Source: Anaerostipes caccae L1-92 (GTDB lineage: Bacteria; Bacillota; Clostridia; Lachnospirales; Lachnospiraceae). Taken from it: DNA of 64,000 nt. Below the pieces are notes generated by a model. That model was given only the letters and a program-made list of their open reading frames with translations, was not told the origin of the DNA and made no database searches. This document shows, one piece after another, positions 26,687-35,626 of this stretch. Made by a program: the position numbers and the translations under genes. The number at the start of each line of letters is the position of its first letter. Within the stretch, counting starts at the first letter, position 1. Where the stretch lies: assembly GCF_014467075.1 (NCBI RefSeq), contig NZ_AP023027.1, forward strand, positions 1,429,501 through 1,493,500, in the 5' to 3' direction.

Positions 26687-27568
26687 ATGATTAGAAGTAT
26701 GACAGGATTTGGGCGCAGCGTCGTATCCAATGACAACAATCAGACGATCACCGTTGAGGTGAAATCAGTCAATCACAGATACTGTGATATCTCATTAAAG
26801 ATACCGAAAAAATTTACTATGTTTGAGGCGGATGTCCGGAACCTGTTTAAACAGTATGCGAACAGGGGAAAGATCGATCTGTCCATATCATATGAAGACT
26901 TGTCCGAGACCAGCGTAGGTCTCCACTATAACCGCGCGGTGGCAAAAGAGTATATGGATGCCTTTCATCAGATGGAAGAAGAGTTTGGAATTCCGGTGTC
27001 GGCCACGGCAGAACGCCTGGCTCAGTTTCCAGAGGTGCTCTCTCTCACAGAAGAGACTTTTGACGAGAGCCGGTGGTGGAGCCTGATCGAAACAGCGGTT
27101 AAGGAAGCCGGCAAAAAATTTGTGGAATCCAGGACAGTGGAAGGGAAAAGACTTTTGGAGGATATGGAAGGAAAGCTCGCCCGGATGGAAGACGATATTG
27201 AGTTTATCGCCGAGCGTTCTCCGTCTATTATTCAGGAATACCGTACGAAACTGGAAGATAAAGTAAAAGAATTTTTAGAAAATGCTGGGATCGATGAAAA
27301 CAGGATTGCGGCAGAGGTCACCTTATATGCAGACAAAATATCCGTGGATGAAGAGATCGTCCGCTTTAAGAGCCATATCAAGGCCATGCAGGAAGAGCTC
27401 TATGAGAAAGAAAGCGTCGGAAGAAAACTGGATTTCCTTGCCCAGGAAATGAACCGGGAGGCCAACACGATCTTGTCCAAGTCCAGTGACGTGGAGCTTT
27501 CCAACCACGCCATCGAGCTGAAGACCAATGTGGAAAAGGTCAGGGAACAGGTTCAGAATATCGAGTAG
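26687..27568 (+). CDS. yicC: YicC-family endoribonuclease
   Basis: A 293-aa YicC family protein; E. coli YicC is an endoribonuclease implicated in small-RNA turnover. The N-terminal MTGFGR signature, SVNHRYCDISLKIP and the C-terminal block AEVTLYADKISVDEEIVR identify it (written in part). I chose the ATG at 26687 (MIRSMTGFGR); an upstream start would add nine residues not seen in the family. In many Firmicutes a short remA (DUF370) gene lies between yicC and gmk, but only 13 bases separate them here. Confidence 0.9.
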   Translation: MIRSMTGFGRSVVSNDNNQTITVEVKSVNHRYCDISLKIPKKFTMFEADVRNLFKQYANRGKIDLSISYEDLSETSVGLHYNRAVAKEYMDAFHQMEEEFGIPVSATAERLAQFPEVLSLTEETFDESRWWSLIETAVKEAGKKFVESRTVEGKRLLEDMEGKLARMEDDIEFIAERSPSIIQEYRTKLEDKVKEFLENAGIDENRIAAEVTLYADKISVDEEIVRFKSHIKAMQEELYEKESVGRKLDFLAQEMNREANTILSKSSDVELSNHAIELKTNVEKVREQVQNIE

Positions 27569-27581
27569 GGAGGATAAAACG

Positions 27582-28196
27582 ATGAAAAAAGGTGCGTTGG
27601 TCATCTTATCCGGATTTTCCGGCGTTGGAAAAGGCACAGTGGCAAAGCGCCTGGTGGAGAAGTACGGATACAGTCTGTCGGTCTCCGCGACGACCAGGCA
27701 GCCCCGGGAAGGGGAAGTGGACGGAAGAGACTATTTTTTCAAGACGGAAGAAGAGTTTCGAAACCTGATTGACTACAACGGATTTATAGAATATGCTAGA
27801 TATGTAGAAAATTTTTACGGCACGCCGCGGAAGTTCGTGGAAGATGAGCTCAACGCGGGGCATAATGTCATACTGGAGATTGAAGTACAGGGGGCGTTTG
27901 CCATCAGGGAACAGTACGAGGATGCTCTTTTGATCTTCATCACGGCTCCCAGTGCCGGGGAGATCAAAAACCGCCTGATCGGAAGGGGAACGGAGTCTGA
28001 GGAAGTCATAGCAAAGCGGCTTTCAAGGGCGGTGGAAGAGTCCGAGGACATGTGCCAGTATGATTATATTATCGTCAATGACGATCTGGAAGTGTGCGTC
28101 GGCCAGGTGCATGCGGTGGTCACCGCACAGTCCTGTGAGCGCAGACACAACATGGATCTGGTAAAAGAAACAATGGAAGGATTAAAAACCTTATAG
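27582..28196 (+). CDS. gmk: Guanylate kinase
   Basis: Guanylate kinase (204 aa) phosphorylates GMP to GDP. The P loop SGFSGVGKGTV is near residue 10, followed by the GMP-binding SATTRQPREGEVDGRDYFF segment and EIEVQGA. The ATG at 27582 follows GGGAGGATAAAAC. It is co-transcribed with yicC and rpoZ, an arrangement conserved in Firmicutes. Confidence 0.95.
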   Translation: MKKGALVILSGFSGVGKGTVAKRLVEKYGYSLSVSATTRQPREGEVDGRDYFFKTEEEFRNLIDYNGFIEYARYVENFYGTPRKFVEDELNAGHNVILEIEVQGAFAIREQYEDALLIFITAPSAGEIKNRLIGRGTESEEVIAKRLSRAVEESEDMCQYDYIIVNDDLEVCVGQVHAVVTAQSCERRHNMDLVKETMEGLKTL

Positions 28197-28210
28197 GAGG
28201 AATCATATTT

Positions 28211-28450
28211 ATGCTACACCCATCATATTCAGAATTAATGCAGGTCATCAATGGAGATGACGAAGACAAGAATATCATCACCAGCCGCTACTCACTTGTC
28301 ATTGCCAGTGCCAAGAGAGCCAGACAGCTGATCGGAGGAGATATGCCGCTTACGGAAGATGCAGACGAACAGAAGCCTCTTTCCACGGCAGTCGAGGAGA
28401 TACGGAGCAATAAAGTAAAGATTCTTCAGGATGGAGAAGACGAAGAATAG
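28211..28450 (+). CDS. rpoZ: DNA-directed RNA polymerase omega subunit
   Basis: A 79-aa omega subunit, which helps assemble RNA polymerase and contacts the beta-prime subunit. The diagnostic part is SRYSLVIASAKRARQLI, and the acidic C terminus is typical of clostridial forms. It follows gmk by 14 bases with AGGAGGAATC in the gap, and a terminator lies directly after the stop. Confidence 0.92.
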   Translation: MLHPSYSELMQVINGDDEDKNIITSRYSLVIASAKRARQLIGGDMPLTEDADEQKPLSTAVEEIRSNKVKILQDGEDEE

Positions 28451-28460
28451 AGAAAGCACG

Positions 28461-28496
28461 AAGGGTGAATAGGATTTTTTCTAGTCACCCTTTTCA
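28461..28496 (+). terminator. Terminator after rpoZ
   Basis: AAGGGTGAATAG (28461-28472) pairs with CTAGTCACCCTT (28481-28492) around GATTTTTT, then TTTT. Confidence 0.75.
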
Positions 28497-28520
28497 AATA
28501 TCATCTTGAAAGGAACAGAC

Positions 28521-29348
28521 ATGGATCTTATATTAATCTTAAAAACAATCATTTTAGGAATTGTGGAGGGCATCACGGAATGGCTCCCAATCAGCAGCAC
28601 CGGACACCTGATCTTAGTGGATGAGTTCATAAACTTAAACGTCTCGGCGGCATTTAAAGAGATGTTTGACGTGGTGATCCAGCTGGGCGCCATCATGGCG
28701 GTGGTCGTGCTCTATTTTCACAAGCTGAATCCGCTCTCTCCAAAAAAGAACCGGAAGCAGAAACATGAGACCATGGTACTCTGGTATAAAGTGATCTTTG
28801 CGGTCCTTCCGGCGGCAGTCATCGGCATACTGTTTGACGATGCTATTCATGACAGATTTTTTAACCCGGTGGTTGTTGCGGCAACGCTGATCATCTATGG
28901 TGTCTTATTTATCGTCATTGAAAATCATAACGAGAGAAGCAGGAGAAGAGGCATGGATTCTCTCTCGGGGCTTACATACCGGATGGCCTTTATCATTGGA
29001 GTGTTTCAGGTATTGTCTCTGATTCCGGGCACATCCCGTTCCGGAGCTACCATTGTGGGAGGTATTCTGATCGGATGTTCCAGGACCGTGGCGGCAGAGT
29101 TTTCATTTTTTCTTGGAATTCCGGTCATGTTCGGAGCCAGCCTTTTAAAGATCTTAAAATTCGGGCTTTCCTTTACCGGAACAGAGCTTGTGGTGCTGGC
29201 CATAGGAATGATCGTTTCGTTCCTTGTATCCATTGTTTCGATTAAGTTTTTGATGGGATATGTAAAACGGCATGATTTTAAGGCGTTTGGGGTGTACAGG
29301 ATCATACTTGGTATTCTGGTCATCGGATATTTTATGTTTTTTAAATAG
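28521..29348 (+). CDS. uppP: Undecaprenyl-diphosphatase UppP (BacA)
   Basis: A 275-aa membrane phosphatase that recycles undecaprenyl pyrophosphate, the lipid carrier of cell wall synthesis, and gives low-level bacitracin resistance. The two signature motifs [15 protein letters not shown] (near residue 15) and [10 protein letters not shown] (near residue 170) are intact, with about eight hydrophobic helices. I chose the ATG at 28521, eight bases or so after AAAGGA; a TTG 15 bases upstream precedes that site. It starts the block leading to rpoD. Confidence 0.93.
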   Translation: MDLILILKTIILGIVEGITEWLPISSTGHLILVDEFINLNVSAAFKEMFDVVIQLGAIMAVVVLYFHKLNPLSPKKNRKQKHETMVLWYKVIFAVLPAAVIGILFDDAIHDRFFNPVVVAATLIIYGVLFIVIENHNERSRRRGMDSLSGLTYRMAFIIGVFQVLSLIPGTSRSGATIVGGILIGCSRTVAAEFSFFLGIPVMFGASLLKILKFGLSFTGTELVVLAIGMIVSFLVSIVSIKFLMGYVKRHDFKAFGVYRIILGILVIGYFMFFK

Positions 29349-29357
29349 GAGAATTAC

Positions 29358-30107
29358 ATGGAGAAAGAGTTGTTTTTAAAAGGGATGCAGGAGCTTTTAG
29401 AGGTCGCAAAGGCCGGGGGCGATAAGATCCGGAAGGAAGATATTTTATCATATTTCGGAGGAATGGACATCACGGATGAGATCGAGACCATGCTCTGCGA
29501 CTACTTTGTGGAAGCCGGGGTGCAGGTGGAGGGGTATGAAAAAAGCCCGAAAAAGGAATTACAGAAAGAAGAGACAGATCCGGGAGTGATCCGGTTTTAT
29601 GAGGAGGAGCTCGAAGAGCTGGGAGGCTCCGATCCCAAAAAAGTACGGGAATTGATTGTAAGGCTGGCAGACGGGGAAGACGTCCAAAATGAACTGATTG
29701 AGAGTATGCTTGCCGACGTGGCACTGGATGCCAGGAACTACACAGGGCACGGTGTTTTGCTTGGAGATCTGATCCAGGAGGGTAATATGGGCCTTATAGA
29801 GGCTGTATTTGAACTTGGAGACAGAGAGCCAAAGGAGGCTGAAAAGTTTTTACGGGAAGCAGCGGAGTCGGCAATGAAGAAAGCCGTTTCCGAGCAGATG
29901 AATACGGACTCGGTGGGAGAACAGATGGCAAGAAAGGCCAACCGCCTGGACGAGGCAGCCCGATTTCTGGCAGAAGACCTTGGAAGAGAGGCAACTGCAG
30001 GAGAACTTGCGGATCATCTCAAGATGACGGAAGAGGAAGTAAAGGAGATCATGAAGATGTCCCTTGATGCGATCTCTGTCGTTGAGACAGACATTACCCG
30101 GAAATAG
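29358..30107 (+). CDS. Sigma-70-like protein lacking promoter-recognition regions
   Basis: A 249-aa protein that aligns by eye with the housekeeping sigma factor encoded 3.7 kb downstream. The shared parts are an N-terminal segment like region 1.1 (ILSYFGGMDITDEIETML), a region 2.1-2.2 block (LLGDLIQEGNMGLIEAVFELGD, in rpo[21 protein letters not shown]) and region 3 (LAEDLGREATAGELADHLKMTEEEVKEI). The aromatic -10 segment of rpoD ([15 protein letters not shown]) is replaced by an acidic/alanine-rich helix, and region 4 is missing altogether. It may therefore bind core polymerase without recognising promoters. The homology is visible; the function is unknown. Confidence 0.75.
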   Translation: MEKELFLKGMQELLEVAKAGGDKIRKEDILSYFGGMDITDEIETMLCDYFVEAGVQVEGYEKSPKKELQKEETDPGVIRFYEEELEELGGSDPKKVRELIVRLADGEDVQNELIESMLADVALDARNYTGHGVLLGDLIQEGNMGLIEAVFELGDREPKEAEKFLREAAESAMKKAVSEQMNTDSVGEQMARKANRLDEAARFLAEDLGREATAGELADHLKMTEEEVKEIMKMSLDAISVVETDITRK

Positions 30108-30149
30108 GCCGGATGTTCCGGCCGCCCATATGCAGGAAGAGGTGGGGCA

Positions 30150-31157
30150 ATGAACATCAGAGAAAAGCAGGAACAGACAGAGCTTAAGCTGCTGAGTCCA
30201 TATGCGACACAGAGCAGCCGGACAAAAGGGAGAGAAAAGCCTGAAGTGGAGTGCGAACTTCGGACCTGTTTCCAGAGAGACAGGGACCGGATCGTCCACT
30301 GCAAGGCTTTTCGGCGTTTAAAGGACAAAACACAGGTGTTTTTGTCTCCAAAAGGAGACCACTACCGGACGAGACTTACGCATACACTGGAGGTGGCGCA
30401 GAATGCCAGGACCATAGCCAGGGCCCTGAACTTAAATGAACTGCTGACGGAAGCCATTGCCCTGGGACATGACCTGGGACATACGCCGTTCGGCCATGCG
30501 GGGGAGAGAACGCTGAACGAATTAAATCCCGAAGGATTCCGCCATAATCTGCAGAGCGTCAGGGTTGTGGAGTTTTTGGAGAAGAACGGAAATGGGCTGA
30601 ATCTTACCTGGGAAGTCCGGGAGGGGATGAAAAACCACTCTACTCACAGCATTTCGTCTACCCTGGAAGGAAAGATTGTGCGCCTGGCTGACAAGATCGC
30701 CTACATCAACCATGATATAGATGATTCTATACGGGCAGGAGTCATGAAAGAATCGGATCTTCCGGCAGAGTACACAGACGTGCTTGGTAATACGGTGCGG
30801 GAGCGGATCAATACAATCATTCATGACATTGTAAAGCACAGCGAGGACCGGGACGATATTTTAATGTCTGATGAAATCCACACTGCGATGTTCGGTCTCA
30901 GAAGATTCATGTTTGATCATGTATATTTCAACCCTCAAACGAAAAAAGAAGAACGAAAGGTGCACCATATCATTGAGCCGCTGTTTGAATATTATCTTCA
31001 CCATACCGACCTTCTTCCTGCTTACTCCAGAGAAAGGATTGGTGTCACAGAGTCCAAAGAACAGGCTGCCTGTGACTATATTGCGGGAATGACGGACCAT
31101 TTTGCTATCGAGACATACAAAGAAATCTTCATTCCGAAGTTCTGGCTGGAAAAGTGA
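30150..31157 (+). CDS. dgt: Deoxyguanosinetriphosphate triphosphohydrolase-like protein
   Basis: A 335-aa HD-domain dNTP triphosphohydrolase of the Dgt type (short form), which cleaves dNTPs to nucleosides and triphosphate. Metal-binding residues are in RTRLTHTLEVAQ and ALGHDLGHTPFGHAGE, then DKIAYINHDIDD. It lies directly before dnaG and rpoD, the usual position in Clostridia, and may link dNTP level to replication start. A GGCCGGATGTTCCGGCC hairpin without T run lies in the 42-base gap upstream. Confidence 0.9.
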   Translation: MNIREKQEQTELKLLSPYATQSSRTKGREKPEVECELRTCFQRDRDRIVHCKAFRRLKDKTQVFLSPKGDHYRTRLTHTLEVAQNARTIARALNLNELLTEAIALGHDLGHTPFGHAGERTLNELNPEGFRHNLQSVRVVEFLEKNGNGLNLTWEVREGMKNHSTHSISSTLEGKIVRLADKIAYINHDIDDSIRAGVMKESDLPAEYTDVLGNTVRERINTIIHDIVKHSEDRDDILMSDEIHTAMFGLRRFMFDHVYFNPQTKKEERKVHHIIEPLFEYYLHHTDLLPAYSRERIGVTESKEQAACDYIAGMTDHFAIETYKEIFIPKFWLEK

Positions 31158-31238
31158 GAAAAATAAAAAGGAATGAATCAGTTTATGTAGAATAATATAT
31201 ATAGAGGACATTTATCACACAGATAGGAGGACAGGCTG

Positions 31239-32996
31239 TTGTTATACGGAGATGACATTATTGAAGAGGTCAGAAGCCGCAATGACATCGTGGATTTGAT
31301 CTCTTCCTATGTACCGCTCAAGCGGAAAGGAAGTTCTTATTTCGGACTCTGTCCTTTCCATAATGAAAAATCACCGTCGTTTTCTGTCAGCAGGGACAAG
31401 CAGATGTATTACTGTTTCGGATGCGGGGCCGGCGGCAATGTCTTTACTTTTATTATGGAATATGAGAACTTTACATTTCCGGAAGCCGTGCGGTATCTGG
31501 CGGAGCGGGCCGGGATGGAACTTCCGGAACAGGAACTCAGCGCAGAAGCAAAGCAGCAGGCAGACGCCAAGGTACAATTAAAAGAGATGAATAAGATGGC
31601 AGCCAATTATTTTTATATCCTCCTTCACAGCAAAAGAGGGGAAAAAGGACTTGCCTATCTTACAAAACGCGGGATTACCGGGGAGACAATCAAAAAGTTC
31701 GGCCTTGGATACGCAGATATTTATCAGGATGACCTCTACCGGTTTTTAAAGAGCAAGGGCTTTTCCGACGAAGAACTGAAGGATTCTGCACTGGTCACTA
31801 TTGACGAGGCCAGAGGAGGCAGTGACAAATTCTGGAACAGGGTCATGTTTCCGATTCAGGATGTCAACAGCCGTGTCATAGGATTCGGGGGACGGGTCAT
31901 GGGAGACGGAAGCCCTAAGTATTTAAATTCCAGGGAGACGAAACTGTTTGACAAGAGCAGGAATCTTTACGGACTGAATTTTGCCCGGAGTTCCAGAGAG
32001 AAGTTTATCATTTTATGCGAAGGATATATGGACGTCATTTCCATGCATCAGGCCGGATTCACAAATGCGGTGGCGGCTTTGGGAACGGCGTTTACCGAGG
32101 GGCACGGGATGCTTCTCAAACGTTATACGAACGAAGTGATCCTTTCTTTTGACAGCGATGAGGCCGGTCAGAGGGCGATTTTAAGGGCGATACCCATTCT
32201 CAAAGGGGCAGGCCTCACGGTCAGGGTTCTCGATCTCACTCCGTACAAAGACCCTGATGAATTTATAAAGGAACTGGGAAGCGAAGAACTGAAAAACCGC
32301 ATACAGAAAGCCAGGAGCAGTTTCATGTTCCAGATATCGGTGGCAGCGGGAAAGTACAATCAGGATGATCCGGAGGAAAAAACTAAGTTCCAGCATGAGG
32401 CGGCAAAACTTTTGTCTGGTATAAGGGAACCTCTGGAGAGGAACAACTACTGCGAAGCCGTGTCCAGGGAATATTTTATGGGTGTGAAGGAACTGAAAGA
32501 TCTGGTGGAGTATTACGGCACCAGCGGATATGTACAGGAGAAACCAAAGGAACAGGAGCGGAGACCGGCGGAAGTAAAAAAAGAAGAAAAAAGGCAGGAG
32601 CCTCAGAAGCTGCTGCTCACCTGGCTGGTCAACGAGCCGGTACTTTTTCAGAAGCTTGCCGGGATCATCGGACCGGATGATTTTATTGAGCCGATCTATC
32701 ACGGCGCTGCTATGCTGCTCTTTGAAGAATACGAGAGGGACGGCAAAGTGATGCCGGCTAAGATACTGAATCAGTATACGGATATGGAAGACCAGAAGAA
32801 AATTGCGGAGCTGTTCAATACGACGCTGAAATTAAAGCCTCTGCCCGAGGACAATGACAAGGCGCTGACCGACATTGTCCGGAAGGTAAAGGAAGACAGC
32901 ATTGAACACAAGATGAATGAATCCAACGACATTATGAAATGGCAGGAGCTGATCCAGGAAAAAGGCAGACTGGCAAAGCTGCATATTTCGATTTAG
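31239..32996 (+). CDS. dnaG: DNA primase
   Basis: DnaG (585 aa) synthesises RNA primers at the replication fork. The N-terminal CHC2 zinc finger is seen in [11 protein letters not shown] and [10 protein letters not shown]. The TOPRIM metal site is in [16 protein letters not shown] and [11 protein letters not shown]. The C-terminal third is the helicase-binding domain. The start codon is TTG at 31239, eight bases after AGGAGG, and no better ATG exists at the conserved N terminus ([17 protein letters not shown]). It is the middle gene of a macromolecular synthesis cluster with dgt and rpoD. Confidence 0.95.
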   Translation: MLYGDDIIEEVRSRNDIVDLISSYVPLKRKGSSYFGLCPFHNEKSPSFSVSRDKQMYYCFGCGAGGNVFTFIMEYENFTFPEAVRYLAERAGMELPEQELSAEAKQQADAKVQLKEMNKMAANYFYILLHSKRGEKGLAYLTKRGITGETIKKFGLGYADIYQDDLYRFLKSKGFSDEELKDSALVTIDEARGGSDKFWNRVMFPIQDVNSRVIGFGGRVMGDGSPKYLNSRETKLFDKSRNLYGLNFARSSREKFIILCEGYMDVISMHQAGFTNAVAALGTAFTEGHGMLLKRYTNEVILSFDSDEAGQRAILRAIPILKGAGLTVRVLDLTPYKDPDEFIKELGSEELKNRIQKARSSFMFQISVAAGKYNQDDPEEKTKFQHEAAKLLSGIREPLERNNYCEAVSREYFMGVKELKDLVEYYGTSGYVQEKPKEQERRPAEVKKEEKRQEPQKLLLTWLVNEPVLFQKLAGIIGPDDFIEPIYHGAAMLLFEEYERDGKVMPAKILNQYTDMEDQKKIAELFNTTLKLKPLPEDNDKALTDIVRKVKEDSIEHKMNESNDIMKWQELIQEKGRLAKLHISI

Positions 32997-33030
32997 GTTG
33001 GTTAAAATAGGTATGAGAGGAAGGAAATCA

Positions 33031-34125
33031 ATGGACGAAACAATGTTACAATTCAGCGAGAAGCTGGCAGGTTTAGTAGAACTGGGGAAGAAAAATAAAA
33101 ATTTTCTGGAGTATGCCCAGATTGAGACATATTTTAAAGATTTTAAGCTGACATCGGATATGATGGAGGCAATTTTTGATTACCTGGAACAAAACGGAGT
33201 CGATGTGCTCACGATCCCCGAGGGAGAGGACGACGAAGATCTGGAGATCAAGGAAGAGATCGAGGAAGAAGCGGACCTGACGATCCCGGACGGAGTCAGC
33301 ATCGAGGACCCGGTGCGCATGTATTTAAAGGAAATCGGAAAGGTACCTCTGCTGAGCGCGGATGAGGAGATCCGTCTGGCCCAGAGGATGGAGGAAGGTG
33401 ATGAGGAAGCCAAGAAAAAGCTTGCGGAAGCCAACCTGCGTCTCGTAGTCAGCATTGCGAAGCGCTATGTGGGACGTGGGATGCTGTTTTTGGATCTGAT
33501 CCAGGAGGGAAATCTGGGTCTTATCAAGGCAGTAGAAAAATTCGATTACAGGAAGGGATATAAGTTCAGTACGTATGCCACATGGTGGATCCGCCAGGCT
33601 ATCACCAGAGCCATTGCCGACCAGGCAAGAACGATCCGTATCCCTGTCCATATGGTGGAGACCATCAACAAGCTGATCCGTGTGTCCAGGCAGCTCCTTC
33701 AGGAACTCGGCAGAGAGCCGCTTCCGGAAGAGATCGCCGAGGAGATGGATATTCCAGTGGACCGTGTGAGGGAGATTTTAAAGATTTCCCAGGAACCGGT
33801 ATCTTTAGAGACACCGATCGGAGAGGAAGAAGACAGCCACCTCGGAGACTTTATTCAGGATGACAATGTTCCGGTGCCGGCGGATGCGGCGGCATTTACA
33901 CTGCTGAAAGAACAGCTGAGCGAAGTGCTCGGAACTTTGACGGAGAGAGAGCAGAAGGTGTTAAGACTGCGCTTCGGACTGGATGACAGCCGTGCAAGGA
34001 CGCTGGAAGAGGTAGGAAAAGAGTTCAACGTCACCAGGGAAAGAATCCGCCAGATCGAGGCCAAGGCTCTGAGAAAGCTGAGACATCCGAGCCGCAGCAG
34101 AAAATTAAAAGACTATTTAGACTGA
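33031..34125 (+). CDS. rpoD: RNA polymerase primary sigma factor (sigma-A)
   Basis: The housekeeping sigma factor, 364 aa, with an N-terminal region 1.1, region 1.2 ([16 protein letters not shown]), the core-binding and -10-recognition region 2 ([28 protein letters not shown]), region 3 and region 4.2 ([24 protein letters not shown]) for the -35 box. I chose the ATG at 33031, which follows AGAGGAAGGAA; upstream in-frame codons precede that site. An acidic linker ([18 protein letters not shown]) separates regions 1.1 and 1.2. Confidence 0.97.
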   Translation: MDETMLQFSEKLAGLVELGKKNKNFLEYAQIETYFKDFKLTSDMMEAIFDYLEQNGVDVLTIPEGEDDEDLEIKEEIEEEADLTIPDGVSIEDPVRMYLKEIGKVPLLSADEEIRLAQRMEEGDEEAKKKLAEANLRLVVSIAKRYVGRGMLFLDLIQEGNLGLIKAVEKFDYRKGYKFSTYATWWIRQAITRAIADQARTIRIPVHMVETINKLIRVSRQLLQELGREPLPEEIAEEMDIPVDRVREILKISQEPVSLETPIGEEEDSHLGDFIQDDNVPVPADAAAFTLLKEQLSEVLGTLTEREQKVLRLRFGLDDSRARTLEEVGKEFNVTRERIRQIEAKALRKLRHPSRSRKLKDYLD

Positions 34126-34136
34126 TCGGGTGAAAT

Positions 34137-34832
34137 ATGGAATTGTCATCAAGGTTAAAAATAATTGCTTCTTTTGTGTCCGAAGGGATGTGTGTCGCCG
34201 ATATAGGGACAGATCATGGATACATACCCATTTATCTGACCTCCGAAGGGATGACGGACAAAGCATATGCCATGGATGTCAATCGGGGACCGCTTGAAAG
34301 GGCCTCGGAGAACATAAGGAAAGAAGGACTGAACGGAAAGATCCGGTGCATCCTATCGGACGGTATGGAGAAACTCCCGATGGATGCAGACAGTGCAGTG
34401 ATTGCCGGAATGGGCGGAGACCTGATGGAACAGATCTTAATGAGGGGAGAGGACAGGCTTTTCAGGCTTTCAGAACTGGTTCTTTCCCCCCAGTCCCACT
34501 GGGAGAAAGTCAGGAGATTCCTGCACAGCCATGGGTTTGCCATCGAAAAAGAAGCATTGATAAAGGAAGACGGGAAATATTATATTGTCATAAAAGCTGT
34601 CAGGGGCCGGCAATCTTACGGCGAGTCCTGGCAGTATTCTTACGGCACTTATCTTACAGGATTAAAAGATCCCCTGATGAAGGAGTACCTGACGAAAGAG
34701 CTGAATGACAAACAGAAGATCCTTGACTCTTTTGAGGGAAAGGATTCAGAACATCTAAGGCGCAGGGCAGGAGAACTGTCCTGTATTCTCAGAGAGATAA
34801 AGGAGGCACTGAAAAACTATGAAATGCAGTGA
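34137..34832 (+). CDS. trmK: tRNA (adenine(22)-N1)-methyltransferase TrmK
   Basis: TrmK (231 aa) methylates N1 of A22 in the D-arm of some bacterial tRNAs using S-adenosylmethionine. The SAM site is VADIGTDHGYIPIYL, with VIAGMGGDLMEQIL and LVLSPQSHWEKVR downstream, characteristic of the family, and a C-terminal coiled-coil. It lies between rpoD and the Nif3-like gene, a conserved order in Firmicutes, and overlaps the latter by 14 bases. Confidence 0.93.
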   Translation: MELSSRLKIIASFVSEGMCVADIGTDHGYIPIYLTSEGMTDKAYAMDVNRGPLERASENIRKEGLNGKIRCILSDGMEKLPMDADSAVIAGMGGDLMEQILMRGEDRLFRLSELVLSPQSHWEKVRRFLHSHGFAIEKEALIKEDGKYYIVIKAVRGRQSYGESWQYSYGTYLTGLKDPLMKEYLTKELNDKQKILDSFEGKDSEHLRRRAGELSCILREIKEALKNYEMQ

Positions 34833-35601
34833 ACTGATGAAGATATTGGAAGATTATGTGCCGGCGCGTTATGCCATGGAGTGGGATAACGTGGGACTTC
34901 TTACAGGGAGAAGAGACAGAGAGATCCATAAAATCATGGTCGCATTGGACGCGGATAAAGGGGTGGTGGAAGAAGCAGTCAGACAAAAGGTGGACTTTCT
35001 GCTGACTCACCACCCTGTTATTTTTTCTCCCCAAAAGAGCATTACCGATGAGCCGGGCACACCGGAAAAACTTCTGAAGCTGATAGAAAACGGTGTGAAT
35101 TGTTTTGCCATGCACACGAATTTCGACGTGGTGCATATGGGGAGGATCGTCTGTGAGGCGATGGGACTCAAGAGTCTGGCTCCGGTAGAAATGACATGTA
35201 CAGAAGACGGTATTTTGAAGGGCATCGGAACAGTATCAGAACTTGAGCGCCCCATGTCAGCAGGGGATTTTGCGGAAGTGGTAAAAAATACGTTCGGTAT
35301 AGAACATGTTTTGCTGTTTGGAAATAAAAGAAAAATAATCCAAAAGATTGCGGTTGTTCCGGGGTCCGGAAGACATATGGAACAGCAGGCGGCCGGAACA
35401 GGAGCAGATTTGTTTTTAACCGGGGATATCGGACATCATGAAGGGCTGGATGCCATGGAACTGGGCCTTACAGTCATCGACGCAGGCCATCACGGTCTGG
35501 AAAAGATTTTTGTAGATTTTATGGGACAATTTCTCGAAAAAAATGTACCGGAGTGTGAGATCATCCTGAGTCATACAAAGTGTCCGTTTGACGTAAAATA
35601 G
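34819..35601 (+). CDS. Nif3-like dinuclear metal-centre protein (YqfO family)
   Basis: A 260-aa Nif3/YqfO family protein; members form hexamers with a dinuclear metal site, and biochemical roles such as GTP cyclohydrolase-like activity have been proposed. Metal ligands are seen in FLLTHHPVIF, AMHTNFDVV and the C-terminal DAGHHGLEKIFV. It lacks the internal PII/CutA-like insert found in the longer B. subtilis protein, since 260 aa is the short form. It overlaps trmK by 14 bases, as in many Firmicutes. Confidence 0.9.
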   Translation: MKCSELMKILEDYVPARYAMEWDNVGLLTGRRDREIHKIMVALDADKGVVEEAVRQKVDFLLTHHPVIFSPQKSITDEPGTPEKLLKLIENGVNCFAMHTNFDVVHMGRIVCEAMGLKSLAPVEMTCTEDGILKGIGTVSELERPMSAGDFAEVVKNTFGIEHVLLFGNKRKIIQKIAVVPGSGRHMEQQAAGTGADLFLTGDIGHHEGLDAMELGLTVIDAGHHGLEKIFVDFMGQFLEKNVPECEIILSHTKCPFDVK

Positions 35602-35626
35602 AGCAGAGAGGAGTTGATGGCTGAAT

